Position numbers and translations under genes: made by a program. The notes under the pieces were generated by a model that ran no database searches, was not told where the DNA came from, and was given only the letters and a program-made list of their open reading frames with translations. DNA of 64,000 bases from Candidatus Saccharimonadota bacterium (lineage in GTDB: Bacteria > Patescibacteriota > Saccharimonadia > Saccharimonadales > UBA4665). The stretch is from assembly GCA_020427965.1 (NCBI GenBank), contig JAGQNT010000118.1, positions 32,323 through 96,322 of the forward strand, read 5' to 3'. Shown piece by piece: positions 1 to 8,206 of the stretch (within the stretch, counting starts at the first letter, position 1; each line of letters starts with the position of its first letter).

Positions 1-315
1 GTTCTTGGTCACTTCCGCAAGCCAATCATGAGCGGCTTGGTTTAAATGGGTAATGGGAATTTGTTGTAGCACGAATGTTTCGTAACTGTGAAGTTTTTTG
101 ACCTCTGTTTCTATATGGTCGTAGAGATGTTCGGCTGTGGTCATGATCAGTTTGACCTCTTTGTTTTCCTCTATGCTCTGTTTCCAAGCAAAGCGAGATG
201 TTACATCCAACATTTCCACGCAAGCAATCAGTTTTTGCTCCAACAGACTGTCGGCGATCTTTTGCGCTTCTTGCCAGCTGCCACAGGTCAAAACTAGTTC
301 TACGGGATTACTCAT
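1..315 (-). CDS. cutA: CutA1-like divalent cation tolerance protein (C-terminus cut by window edge)
   Basis: The minus-strand frame is open from an ATG at 315 to the window edge and gives 105 residues. It matches the CutA1 pattern: an early Cys-Gly-Ser, a helix ending Leu-Ile-Ala-Cys-Val-Glu near residues 29-34, an aromatic/basic stretch near 42-46, Lys-Leu-Ile-Met-Thr-Thr near 55-60 and a C-terminal Trp-Leu. CutA1 proteins are small trimeric cytoplasmic proteins of about 100-115 residues linked to metal tolerance, with the exact role unsettled, so only a few residues are probably missing. A TAAGAT box lies 6 nt before the ATG, which suggests a leaderless transcript. Confidence 0.85.
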   Translation of the reverse strand, partial: MSNPVELVLTCGSWQEAQKIADSLLEQKLIACVEMLDVTSRFAWKQSIEENKEVKLIMTTAEHLYDHIETEVKKLHSYETFVLQQIPITHLNQAAHDWLAEVTKN

Positions 316-369
316 GACCCCATCTTACCACCCCTGTTTATTTTCAAAAAATGCCAGTGCTTAGTTGCG

Positions 370-402
370 AAAGCGGATTTAAAGCGGATTTAAATCCGCT
401 TT
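370..402. repeat. 33-bp palindromic repeat, copy 1
   Basis: A perfect 22-bp palindrome (AAAGCGGATTT followed by its complement) at 381-402 is preceded by an extra direct half-unit at 370-380. The same 33-bp arrangement occurs in inverted orientation at 15289-15321 inside tilS with one mismatch. Here it lies in the 5' flank of cutA. Confidence 0.8.
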
Positions 403-676
403 CCAATTGACTTCCTAGTAATCGCCTATAAGTTCACCGTATCCTTTTGTGCCACCAGTAGACGATAAGGTACCTTTTTCCCTCTTCGTTCCTACTAACA
501 ACCTGCGCATCGTTTTCACAATATCGCTATGTAGTTTAATATAGCTTGTTCACCTCAAATTACTGGTGCTCACGCCAGCTGACACAGCTAAAACAAATTC
601 CACGTAGTTGGCTACGTCAATGTACTAGTGTCCTTAGACTTGTTGATGTAGTGTTTTATGGTGATACACTAAAATC
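403..676. other. Intergenic stretch without recognised gene
   Basis: No convincing reading frame was found. A small hairpin (ACGTAG/CTACGT) lies near 602-617. The right end holds a likely promoter for the next gene: TACACT ends 6 nt before its ATG, again suggesting leaderless transcription. Confidence 0.5.
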
Positions 677-1279
677 ATGTACGAAGATATTCACCAATTG
701 GATGTCTTGATCCCACAATTCGAAGCTGCATTCGATCAAGGTAAGCTCAATGCCAAGAAAATAAGTGACTTTCAGCATAGATTGGATCAAGTAGCCGAAG
801 CAAACCCTTATGATGAGAACCTTGGCAGAGAAAGCTACAAGCTCTATGAACTACAAGCACTGATTCATCAAGCCAACGGGGACCATCATAGAGCGCTCGA
901 ATTTCTCAAATATTCTTACTCTCTCATGGATAATCGCGATAACTTTCTTTCAAGAGGTGCGCGAAAGTGGGCTCAAGACGAGAACCTACTTACAGAAATT
1001 GTAAAGATTTCTCTAAGGAACTCGGCTATTAGAAGTATCTGGATCGGGGCAGTAGTTATTATTTTATCTTTCGTGGTAATGGGCATTATCTATTCGATCT
1101 CCGAAGGTTCCGCTAGACAGTCTGCACTAGAGAGTGGTCAAGATAACTATTCATTTCATTATTTGGTCCTTTGGGGACCTGTGATTTATGGAGGAATTGA
1201 GGTCTATAATGGCCTTGGCAAACTTACAAAATATAAAAAGCAGGCTGAGGAATTCGCTAAACTTCGCCTAGGAAAGTAA
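677..1279 (+). CDS. Hypothetical two-pass membrane protein
   Basis: The 200-residue product is not recognised. Residues 1-115 are helical and soluble-looking, with spacing that could suit a TPR-like fold (around 50-85). Two hydrophobic segments follow at about 121-141 and 160-178, with a short basic C-terminal tail. The start is the ATG placed 6 nt after a TACACT box. It is a single-gene unit ended by the hairpin at 1280-1306 and convergent with dnaK. Confidence 0.7.
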   Translation: MYEDIHQLDVLIPQFEAAFDQGKLNAKKISDFQHRLDQVAEANPYDENLGRESYKLYELQALIHQANGDHHRALEFLKYSYSLMDNRDNFLSRGARKWAQDENLLTEIVKISLRNSAIRSIWIGAVVIILSFVVMGIIYSISEGSARQSALESGQDNYSFHYLVLWGPVIYGGIEVYNGLGKLTKYKKQAEEFAKLRLGK

Positions 1280-1306
1280 ACAGCGCCCCATTCGAGGCGC
1301 TGTTTT
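1280..1306. terminator. Intrinsic terminator between convergent genes
   Basis: A CAGCGCC/GGCGCTG stem with an 8-nt loop is followed by TTTTA on the plus strand. It sits directly after the plus-strand stop codon and 14 nt before the dnaK stop, so it may serve both directions. Confidence 0.8.
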
Positions 1307-1319
1307 AGACTAAAGAGAT

Positions 1320-3236
1320 TTATTTCTTGTCGTCTACGACTTCGCCTTCGATCGGTTCGTCGTCTTTTTTGGACTTCTTGTCTGATTTTTTGCCGGCGTC
1401 ATCATCTTCGGCCGGTGCATCTTCGGCGCTGGCGCTCTCGTACAATTTGGCGCCGATTGGCATCAGCTTGTCGTTGAGTTCTTTGGCGGCGTTTTCTAGA
1501 TCATCCTTGGAGGCGTCTTCTTTGTCGATGACTTTCTTGGCGTCGGCAACAGCGTCGTCCAGGGCTTTCTTGTCATCATCCGTCAACTTGTCACCACTGT
1601 CCTTCTTGAGCTTTTCAGCCTGATAAACGGTGTTTTCCAGCATGTTGCGGGCATCGACAGCCTCACGGCGTTCTTTGTCTTCGCCGGCGTGCGTTTCGGC
1701 CTCTTTTTGGGCCTTTTCGATGTCTTCTTTGCTCATGTTACCGCTGTTCTGGATGGTAATAGACTGTTCTTTGCCACTACCCTTGTCCTTGGCGGTCACG
1801 TTTAGAATACCATTCGCATCGATGTTAAATGTCACTTCGATCTGCGGAATGCCACGTGGGGCTGGTGGGATGCCGTCCAGCACAAATTTACCGAGTGACT
1901 TGTTGTCGTTGGCAAACTCACGCTCACCTTGCAAGACATGGATTTCCACCTGTGGTTGGTTGTCCGCCGCGGTACTAAAAGTCTCTGACTTGCTGGTCGG
2001 AACGGTCGTGTTGCGCTCAATCAGCTTGGTCGTTACACCGCCCATGGTTTCGATACCGAGGCTTAGTGGGGTAACGTCTAACAGCAATACGTCCTTGACG
2101 TCACCGGCCAGCACACCACCCTGGATGGCTGCACCGATGGCGACCACTTCGTCAGGGTTTACACCCTGCATGGGGTCTTTGCCAAAGATTTTCTTTACTT
2201 GTTCAACAACGGCGGGCATACGGGTCATGCCACCCACCAGTACGACTTCGTCGATCTCACTGGCCTCTAGGCCCGCATCTTTTAGTGCCTTCTCAACTGG
2301 ATTAGCGGTTTTTTCGACCAACTCAGCTACTAGCTCTTCCAGCTTGGCCCGCGTCATGGTGTATTCAAAGTGCTTTGGACCATCTGCGTCGGCAGTTAGG
2401 AACGGCAGGTTGATTTCTACTTGCGTCGTACTGGACAGCTCCTTTTTTGCCTTTTCGGCTTCGTCCTTCAGGCGTTGCAAGGCGGCGTTGTCTTTTTTGA
2501 GGTCAATGCCTTCGTTCTTCTTAAATACTTCCAGGAAGTGGTCCACGATACGGTTGTCAAAATCCTCACCGCCCAGGTGTGTGTCACCGTTGGTTGATTT
2601 GACTTCAAAAACACCGTCACCGAGTTCCAGGACAGATACGTCAAACGTACCGCCACCCAGGTCGTAGACGACGATCTTTTCTTCTTTGCCCTTTTCTAGA
2701 CCATAGGCCAAGGCTGCAGCAGTTGGCTCGTTAATAATACGCTTCACTTCCAGACCGGCGATTTTACCGGCGTCTTTGGTTGCCTGGCGCTGTGCGTCGT
2801 CAAAGTAAGCAGGCACGGTAATGACGGCCTCTGTGACAGGCTCGCCTAAGAAGGCTTCGGCATCAGCCTTGAGCTTGCTAAGTACCATGGCGCTAACTTC
2901 CTCTGGGGTGTATTCCTTGTCGGCCATCTTTACAGCCACACCATTGCCCTTTTTGACAATTTCAAATGGCATAATGTCGATGTCTTTTTGGACTTCTTTG
3001 TCGCTGAATTTGCGACCAATCAAGCGCTTTACACCGTAAATGGTGTTCTTGGCGTTGGTGACACGCTGACGCTGCGCCACTTGTCCAACCAAGCGCTCGC
3101 CCTTCTTGGTGACGGCAACAACACTTGGCGTCGTACGATTGCCTTCCGCGTTAGCGACAACTTCTGGTTTGCCGGCGACCATGTAGGCCATAGCCGAGTT
3201 TGTGGTCCCTAGATCGATTCCAATGATTTTTCCCAT
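1320..3236 (-). CDS. dnaK: Molecular chaperone DnaK (Hsp70)
   Basis: The 638-residue product has the full Hsp70 layout. The N-terminal actin-like ATPase begins with [10 protein letters not shown], has the phosphate-2 motif [10 protein letters not shown] near residue 190 and [11 protein letters not shown] near 330. The substrate-binding beta domain and helical lid follow, and the tail is Asp/Lys-rich. DnaK binds exposed hydrophobic peptides in the cytoplasm and cycles with GrpE, encoded two genes upstream. The gene has its own promoter overlapped by two CIRCE-like operators, so HrcA repression is expected. No dnaJ is adjacent. Confidence 0.99.
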   Translation of the reverse strand: MGKIIGIDLGTTNSAMAYMVAGKPEVVANAEGNRTTPSVVAVTKKGERLVGQVAQRQRVTNAKNTIYGVKRLIGRKFSDKEVQKDIDIMPFEIVKKGNGVAVKMADKEYTPEEVSAMVLSKLKADAEAFLGEPVTEAVITVPAYFDDAQRQATKDAGKIAGLEVKRIINEPTAAALAYGLEKGKEEKIVVYDLGGGTFDVSVLELGDGVFEVKSTNGDTHLGGEDFDNRIVDHFLEVFKKNEGIDLKKDNAALQRLKDEAEKAKKELSSTTQVEINLPFLTADADGPKHFEYTMTRAKLEELVAELVEKTANPVEKALKDAGLEASEIDEVVLVGGMTRMPAVVEQVKKIFGKDPMQGVNPDEVVAIGAAIQGGVLAGDVKDVLLLDVTPLSLGIETMGGVTTKLIERNTTVPTSKSETFSTAADNQPQVEIHVLQGEREFANDNKSLGKFVLDGIPPAPRGIPQIEVTFNIDANGILNVTAKDKGSGKEQSITIQNSGNMSKEDIEKAQKEAETHAGEDKERREAVDARNMLENTVYQAEKLKKDSGDKLTDDDKKALDDAVADAKKVIDKEDASKDDLENAAKELNDKLMPIGAKLYESASAEDAPAEDDDAGKKSDKKSKKDDEPIEGEVVDDKK

Positions 3237-3258
3237 GATAGTTTATATACCCTTTCCG

Positions 3259-3333
3259 TTAGCAATTAAGCATATTGAGTGCTAAATCTATTCTAACATA
3301 GCGCAATTGGCAGTCAATACCCGAGAGTGCTAA
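3259..3333 (-). promoter_or_regulatory. dnaK promoter with two CIRCE-like operators
   Basis: The minus strand has TTGACT (3312-3317), a 16-nt spacer and TAGAAT (3290-3295). Two inverted repeats of TTAGCACTC-N9-GAGTGCTAA type flank it, at 3259-3285 and 3307-3333. Each keeps one perfect arm and one degenerate arm. The upstream copy covers the -35 box and the downstream copy covers the early transcript. This is the expected arrangement for HrcA repression. Confidence 0.85.
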
Positions 3334-3366
3334 TTTTATATATAAATCATTACCAACAGAGGTAAA

Positions 3367-3393
3367 CTAATACTATACTTTGTATAGTATTAG
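3367..3393. terminator. AT-rich perfect hairpin (TACTATAC family)
   Basis: A perfect 12-bp stem (CTAATACTATAC and its complement) has a 3-nt loop and begins 5 nt past the stop codon at 3398. Close relatives occur at 9891-9915 and 32810-32834, each just after a minus-strand stop. It probably separates the hrcA-grpE unit from the dnaK promoter. Confidence 0.6.
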
Positions 3394-3397
3394 AGAT

Positions 3398-3610
3398 TTA
3401 GTAGCGATTTCCAATTTCAGTATCAACGAGGCGGTGAGCCCCGCGAACCTCACTGGGTGTCGCGTTGTCTGGCAGTAAATGTGATGCGGCTAGGCGTGCG
3501 ACATCTCGTAGATCGGTTTCGTCAGGCACGCCATCATAGGCAGCATAGGCCTGATCAACAGCATCGACAACCGCTGGTGACATTTCGCGCCTGTAACGAT
3601 TGTGTGGCAT
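3398..3610 (-). CDS. Small hypothetical protein in heat-shock operon
   Basis: The 70-residue acidic, Ala-rich, soluble-looking protein was not recognised. Its ATG overlaps the grpE stop codon (TAATG), so translation is coupled to grpE. It lies between grpE and the hairpin before the dnaK promoter, which places it under hrcA-promoter control. Position suggests a heat-shock accessory role, but nothing in the sequence shows a function. Confidence 0.7.
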   Translation of the reverse strand: MPHNRYRREMSPAVVDAVDQAYAAYDGVPDETDLRDVARLAASHLLPDNATPSEVRGAHRLVDTEIGNRY

Positions 3611-4071
3611 TACGATTTAACCCTAACCATAGCATGGCGGATAGGTGCGCCATTTAAGAGATAGCCTGGCTGCAGTTCTTCTGCAATAACCTCTTGTCCA
3701 TCGTCAGAATCTTCATCAAATTGCACCGCTTCGTGCAGTTCTGGATTAAACGGCGTGCCGGGCTTGGCGTCGATTCGCTGTAAATCTAGCCCTTCGAGCG
3801 ATTTATCCAGTTGCTTCACCAGGCCGCTGATGCCTTGCGCCCAGGCATTGTCTTTGAGATCTTCTGGGGTGTGGGCAATTGCTCGCTCGATGTTATCAAT
3901 AACCGGCAGTAGTTTGAGGATGGCTGCGGCTTTGCCGTTGTTGCGAGCCTGATCTTTTTCTAGATCAGCACGTTTGCGGTAGTTTTCGAAATCAGCTCGT
4001 ACTCGCTGTAGATCCTGTGTTAATTCGCCGACTTGTTGCTCTAATTCGGTCTGTTTTTTTGGCTTAGTCAT
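3610..4071 (-). CDS. grpE: GrpE nucleotide exchange factor
   Basis: The 153-residue product has the GrpE architecture: a long coiled-coil N-terminus, the segment RVRADFENYRKR near residues 23-34, a four-helix region, and a C-terminal beta domain with FNPELHEAV near 108-116 and LNGAPIRHAMVRV at the end. GrpE releases ADP from DnaK and acts as a thermosensor. It is a little short for the family because the N-terminal tail is reduced. It overlaps the upstream small gene by 8 bp and the downstream one by one base. Confidence 0.97.
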   Translation of the reverse strand: MTKPKKQTELEQQVGELTQDLQRVRADFENYRKRADLEKDQARNNGKAAAILKLLPVIDNIERAIAHTPEDLKDNAWAQGISGLVKQLDKSLEGLDLQRIDAKPGTPFNPELHEAVQFDEDSDDGQEVIAEELQPGYLLNGAPIRHAMVRVKS

Positions 4072-4306
4072 GTTGCGTACTCTCCTCCCAGCGCAAGTTC
4101 ACTTCCCATGCCATCTCCTCGCCACTTTGTGGCGTCAGGCCATAGCTACGACAGAATTGGCCATAGGCGGTATCCCAGAACTTTTTCCCTGCTTCTGGGT
4201 TATCAAACGCCAGGTAATGATACCTGACTTCTACCCCAAATAACTCAAGCAGTTGAAGGTCTCGACTGGGTAGTATTGGGGCAGTTTCGATAGTTTGACG
4301 GTTCAT
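4064..4306 (-). CDS. Small hypothetical protein between hrcA and grpE
   Basis: The 80-residue acidic protein is rich in Trp, Tyr and Phe and has no membrane segment. It was not recognised. The ATG overlaps the hrcA stop (TAATG), with GAGGAGGT just upstream inside hrcA, so it is translationally coupled. Its place between hrcA and grpE predicts heat-shock induction together with grpE. Confidence 0.75.
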   Translation of the reverse strand: MNRQTIETAPILPSRDLQLLELFGVEVRYHYLAFDNPEAGKKFWDTAYGQFCRSYGLTPQSGEEMAWEVNLRWEESTQHD

Positions 4307-5019
4307 TATAGTACCTCCTCGAGCATGGCGCCGGTGTGTCTAACTAAGTGCATTACTTTGGCATAATCCTGGCGGGTTGGGCCAAGCACACCAATGTAAC
4401 TGCGGTCGCTGTAGGGCGAACGAAAGCGGCTGATGATGAGGCTGGCTTGTGAGCTTTTGCCAATCGGATTTTCGGAACCTATAAACACATTGAGCGGCTC
4501 GTTGGGAGCAGCTTCGCGTAGCCACGGTTCGAGGTTGTCGAGCAAGGTGGCAACTTGTTGAGCATAGTGCGGATTGGCGACAAATTCTGGTTGCGAGAAC
4601 AGATTGCCAATACCACTCATGTAGAGCTGATCGCCAATGGTGGCCAGGCCTAAATTGTGAGTAATCTCGACCAAACTATCGACGGCACTGCGGATAGCGC
4701 GATCGGTGCGATCCGTGTACGTTGCCACGCGGGCATCAATGGCTTTGACGTTGCGTTCTGAGAGGCGTGGAACGTCAGCAGATGGCATTTCGTTGAGCAT
4801 ATTGACGTACTGTCGGTAACCCTTGTCTGTCGGCACGCGGCCCGCGCTGGTATGCGGCTGATGGATATAGCCCAAGCGTTCTAGCTCGGCCATTTCGGCA
4901 CGAATAGTAGCGCTGCTGACGTTGAACACTTTAGCTAGCAGGCTACTGCCGACTGGACTAGCGACTTCAGCGTACTGCTCAACAACTGCCTTTAAAATCT
5001 GTTCCTGACGAGGGGTCAT
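4306..5019 (-). CDS. hrcA: Heat-inducible transcription repressor HrcA (short form)
   Basis: The N-terminal winged helix (TPRQEQILKAVVEQY and SSATIRAEMAELERLGYI, residues 2-46) and the HTSAGRVPTDKGYRQYV motif are typical of HrcA. The product is about 237 residues, against roughly 340 in many bacteria, so the central insert is reduced. The start was chosen at the ATG preceding TPRQEQ, which lies 9 nt after a TATAAT box. An upstream in-frame ATG would run through the CIRCE operator. HrcA represses the CIRCE-controlled genes seen here. Confidence 0.93.
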   Translation of the reverse strand: MTPRQEQILKAVVEQYAEVASPVGSSLLAKVFNVSSATIRAEMAELERLGYIHQPHTSAGRVPTDKGYRQYVNMLNEMPSADVPRLSERNVKAIDARVATYTDRTDRAIRSAVDSLVEITHNLGLATIGDQLYMSGIGNLFSQPEFVANPHYAQQVATLLDNLEPWLREAAPNEPLNVFIGSENPIGKSSQASLIISRFRSPYSDRSYIGVLGPTRQDYAKVMHLVRHTGAMLEEVL

Positions 5020-5028
5020 AATGGCAGA

Positions 5029-5069
5029 ATTATAACAAAAATCTGGCACTCTTTCAACCTGAGTGCTAA
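5029..5069 (-). promoter_or_regulatory. hrcA promoter overlapped by CIRCE operator
   Basis: The minus strand has TTGAAA (5052-5057), a 17-nt spacer and TATAAT (5029-5034). The CIRCE inverted repeat (5043-5069, arms CTGGCACTC and GAGTGCTAA around 9 nt) covers the -35 box. The ATG lies 9 nt beyond the -10 box, so the mRNA should have almost no leader. The operator also lies upstream of the divergent kinase-like gene and could affect it. Confidence 0.88.
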
Positions 5070-5103
5070 TTTTCATTTGTCGCTACTCACAGATGTTGCT
5101 AGT

Positions 5104-5727
5104 ATGGCATCTATGGAAGCAAAAGTGTCGACAATCAAGGAATGGTTGGGCGAAGGCTCGATCAACGTTTTTGGCATGCCGTTTGCGGGCAAAGACACTC
5201 AGGGTAAAAAGTTGGCTGAGCTGCTCGGAGGTAACCTGCTAGGTGGGGGAGATATATTGCGTAATAGCGTTATCCCGCAACACGTGAAGGAAATGATGGA
5301 TGCTGGCGACCTAGTGCCGATTGAAGATTATCTTCAGATAGTATTGCCTTATCTCAGTAGTGAACAGTTCCAAGGAAAACCATTGATTTTAAGCTCAGTG
5401 GGGCGCTGGAAGGGCGAAGAAGAGGGCGTAATGGAAGCCGCTACTAACTCCGGACATCCACTGAAAGCTGTCATTGAACTAACTGTCAGTGAGAGTGTTG
5501 CCCGTGAGCGACATGCTGCTGCACAAGATGAAGAGAGGGGCCAACGCGTTGATGATGCAATAGATGTGATTACTACTCGTTTCAAAGAATTTCATAGCAA
5601 AACACGACCGGTTCTTGAGCGATACGATGAACTTGGACTCCTTATCGAAGTAGATGGAACACCAAGCGAACCCAAAATTACACAGGAAATTATCGAGCAA
5701 CTGTACTTGCGTGCGACGAGCACCTAA
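5104..5727 (+). CDS. Adenylate kinase-like nucleoside monophosphate kinase
   Basis: A P-loop GMPFAGKDTQGKKLAELLG opens the domain near residue 24. The following NMP-binding-like region (GGGDILRNSV, GDLVPIEDYLQIV) and a lid/Arg-rich segment resemble adenylate kinases. The length (about 207) fits. Conservation is lower than for a housekeeping Adk, so substrate is uncertain. Start choice is unclear: TTG 5077, ATG 5104 and ATG 5113 are in frame, and none has a clear ribosome site. Divergent from hrcA across a CIRCE operator. Confidence 0.75.
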   Translation: MASMEAKVSTIKEWLGEGSINVFGMPFAGKDTQGKKLAELLGGNLLGGGDILRNSVIPQHVKEMMDAGDLVPIEDYLQIVLPYLSSEQFQGKPLILSSVGRWKGEEEGVMEAATNSGHPLKAVIELTVSESVARERHAAAQDEERGQRVDDAIDVITTRFKEFHSKTRPVLERYDELGLLIEVDGTPSEPKITQEIIEQLYLRATST

Positions 5728-6359
5728 GCGGCGTCTAGTGGGCTGCCAAATACACGGACACGTAACAGTGCCAGACGGACAAGAATAACAGCCGTGTGAC
5801 AAACGACTGAAATTACGAGTGCAATGCCAACCAAGTTAATGGTTGCTTGTAACCTGTTTGCCTCCAGCGATTGGTGAGCGATCAGTAGAACCCAGGGCAG
5901 AGCCCAAGTAGAAACTATCCAAAACAGTAGGTATAGACCTGTTGCAGCGCCGACCCTGATGGTTAACCGCTCTAATCCATCAACTTCGATGTGACTATGT
6001 TTGTTACGAGCAGTGCGTACGGATTGCAAAAAAGAGGAAGCCGCCGCTGCCCAGCGTAGCCCGGCGTCAATCAGGAAAAAAACCACCAGGCCGACAAAGG
6101 CCCAAAACATAAATACTGTTACGGTACTGACTGCGTCGCTTGTGTTAACGGCGGCACCAATCTTTGAAATACTTTGGTACGCCTCAGTACCACTGGCGCT
6201 ATCCAGATTCAGTGTGGTCGCAAAACCAGCATGTTTGTACAGCATTGGCACAAATATTGCCGCGGTTAAGCCGATTGACGTAACGATGACGACCACCGAC
6301 TCGTACCACGATGGTCTTAGGAGAGTTTTCAGGATGTGGGTACGCGATAGATCGGCCAT
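5724..6359 (-). CDS. Hypothetical polytopic membrane protein
   Basis: The 211-residue protein has about four hydrophobic segments (near residues 20-42, 78-100, 135-160 and 170-195) and no recognised motif. It is convergent with the kinase-like gene, overlapping its stop by 4 bp, and lies just downstream of lepA on the same strand, with which it may be co-transcribed. Function unknown. Confidence 0.7.
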   Translation of the reverse strand: MADLSRTHILKTLLRPSWYESVVVIVTSIGLTAAIFVPMLYKHAGFATTLNLDSASGTEAYQSISKIGAAVNTSDAVSTVTVFMFWAFVGLVVFFLIDAGLRWAAAASSFLQSVRTARNKHSHIEVDGLERLTIRVGAATGLYLLFWIVSTWALPWVLLIAHQSLEANRLQATINLVGIALVISVVCHTAVILVRLALLRVRVFGSPLDAA

Positions 6360-6392
6360 TTTCTGTAGTATATCGGTTAAGTGGTCTGTTTC

Positions 6393-8183
6393 CTAATCAC
6401 GCTTGAGCATGACAGTGAAGGCCTCTGCCGGAATATCGACTTTGCCAAAGCGTTTCATCCGTTTTTTGCCCTTCGCTTGTTTGGCTAGGACTTTTTTCTT
6501 GCGGGAGACGTCTCCGCCGTATAACCCTGTAGTGACATCCTTGCGGTAGGCGCTGATGTCTTCACGAGCGATAAATTTGCCACCGATGGCCGCCTGTAGC
6601 GCCACCTGGAAATTCTGCCGTGGAATGACTTCTTTGAGCTTTTCAACCGTATCACGACCCAAACGCTGCGCTTCGCTACGGTGAACCATAATGCTAAGCG
6701 CTCCGACCATTTCGCCGGCCACGTAAAAATCAAGTCGTACCAAATCTTCGGTCCGATAGTTGTCTAATTCGTAGTTGAACGAACCATAACCGCTCGTAAT
6801 GGACTTGAGCTGATCATAGAAATCTGTCAGCAGGTTGGCGAGCGGTGCCTCAAAAGCCACGACGGCACGATCTTCGACGTAGCTCAGGTTGGTTTGTAGC
6901 CCACGTTTACTACTGATGAGTTGGATGACGGGACCAACATAATCCTTTGGCACGATGATTTCGCCCTTGATCCACGGCTCTCGGATTTCTGTAATCTGAG
7001 CGGGTTCGGGCAAACTACTGGCCGATTTGATATCCAGCTCTTCGCCGTTCGTCATGCTCACTTGGTAATCGGTTGAGGGGTTGGTGACAACAAGATCCAG
7101 GTCGTATTCACGTTCCAGTCGCTCGCGAATAATATCCATGTGGAGCAAACCCAGGAAACCAATGCGCACGCCAAAACCGAGCACCGGTGAGTTTTCTGGC
7201 TCAAATTGTAAGGCGCTGTCGCTGAGTGATAACTTCTCGACGGCGTCCTTCAAATCTTGATAAAACTCGTTGCTCTCAGGGAAAAACCCAGCATACACAA
7301 ACGGTTGCACGTTTTTGTAGCCAGGCAAGGCCTGGCTAGCGGGTTTGGCAGCGAGCGTGACCGTGTCACCTACTTTGGCCTCTCTGGTTGATTTCAGGTT
7401 GGTGACAATATAACCGATTTCACCTGCTTTTAGGTCGGCTCCGGCTGTCATGTTCGGTCTTAAACTGCCAACTTCCAGGGCAATGCCTTTGGCGTTCGTG
7501 GCTAACATCTTAATCTCACTATTTTTTGCTATGGCACCATCAAAAACACGCAGATACAATATGACGCCACGATAATCATCGTAATAGCTGTCAAAAATCA
7601 ACGCCCGTGTCTCATTATAGGACGGACCTATTAATTGCGATTTTGGCGGCGGCACCTCTGTAACAATGCGCTCCAGAACTGCGTCAACGCCTTTGCCAGT
7701 TTTGGCGCTGATCTGAAGGATGTCTTCAAATTTACAACCAAGTAGGCTCACGATCTCGGCACCAACGCGTTCAATGTCGGCTGCTGGCAGATCAATTTTG
7801 TTCAGGATGGGGATGATGTGCAGATCTGCCGCCATTGCTAAGTACACGTTGGCAAGCGTCTGTGCCTGGATACCCTGGCTAGCGTCTACGACCAACAGGG
7901 CCCCTTCGCAAGCCTGTAGGCTACGTGACACTTCGTAACTAAAATCAACATGTCCCGGCGTGTCGATAAGATTTAGTTCATACTCTTTGTATTGCATGCG
8001 AACTGGCGCCAATTTGATGGTGATACCTTTTTCGCGCTCCAAATCCATTTTGTCTAGTAGCTGTGCTTTCATATCACGCTTTTGCACGGTATCAGTCAGC
8101 TCCAATAGACGGTCGGCTAATGTCGACTTGCCATGATCAATATGCGCAATTATGCAAAAGTTGCGTATGTGTTCCTGATTCAT
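6393..8183 (-). CDS. lepA: Elongation factor 4 (LepA) GTPase
   Basis: The 596-residue product shows the LepA layout: G1 AHIDHGKST, DTPGHVDF, NKIDLP, the domain II barrel, LGLLHMDIIRERLEREY, and the LepA-specific C-terminal domain ending KAKGKKRMKRFGKV. LepA is a membrane-associated or cytoplasmic GTPase acting on ribosomes during initiation and elongation. The start ATG lies 8 nt after TATAAT. Residues about 184-190, in the linker after IVTEVPPPK, are encoded by a palindromic element shared with intergenic hairpins, and this linker looks a few residues longer than I recall for LepA. Confidence 0.98.
   Translation of the reverse strand: MNQEHIRNFCIIAHIDHGKSTLADRLLELTDTVQKRDMKAQLLDKMDLEREKGITIKLAPVRMQYKEYELNLIDTPGHVDFSYEVSRSLQACEGALLVVDASQGIQAQTLANVYLAMAADLHIIPILNKIDLPAADIERVGAEIVSLLGCKFEDILQISAKTGKGVDAVLERIVTEVPPPKSQLIGPSYNETRALIFDSYYDDYRGVILYLRVFDGAIAKNSEIKMLATNAKGIALEVGSLRPNMTAGADLKAGEIGYIVTNLKSTREAKVGDTVTLAAKPASQALPGYKNVQPFVYAGFFPESNEFYQDLKDAVEKLSLSDSALQFEPENSPVLGFGVRIGFLGLLHMDIIRERLEREYDLDLVVTNPSTDYQVSMTNGEELDIKSASSLPEPAQITEIREPWIKGEIIVPKDYVGPVIQLISSKRGLQTNLSYVEDRAVVAFEAPLANLLTDFYDQLKSITSGYGSFNYELDNYRTEDLVRLDFYVAGEMVGALSIMVHRSEAQRLGRDTVEKLKEVIPRQNFQVALQAAIGGKFIAREDISAYRKDVTTGLYGGDVSRKKKVLAKQAKGKKRMKRFGKVDIPAEAFTVMLKRD
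7614..7635. repeat. TAGGACGGACCTA palindrome inside lepA
   Basis: The 18 bases 7617-7634 are identical to those of the intergenic hairpin at 9921-9938, and the inverted copy is at 55214-55238. Here the unit is in frame and encodes part of the LepA linker. The left arm is less regular than in the intergenic copies. Confidence 0.6.
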
Positions 8184-8206
8184 TAGGAATAATTATAACA
8201 GAGGTG

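Noticed and set aside
1630..2667. 345-codon open frame on the plus strand inside dnaK
   Set aside because: It is antisense to dnaK, Ser-rich and without motif or ribosome site; an effect of dnaK codon composition.
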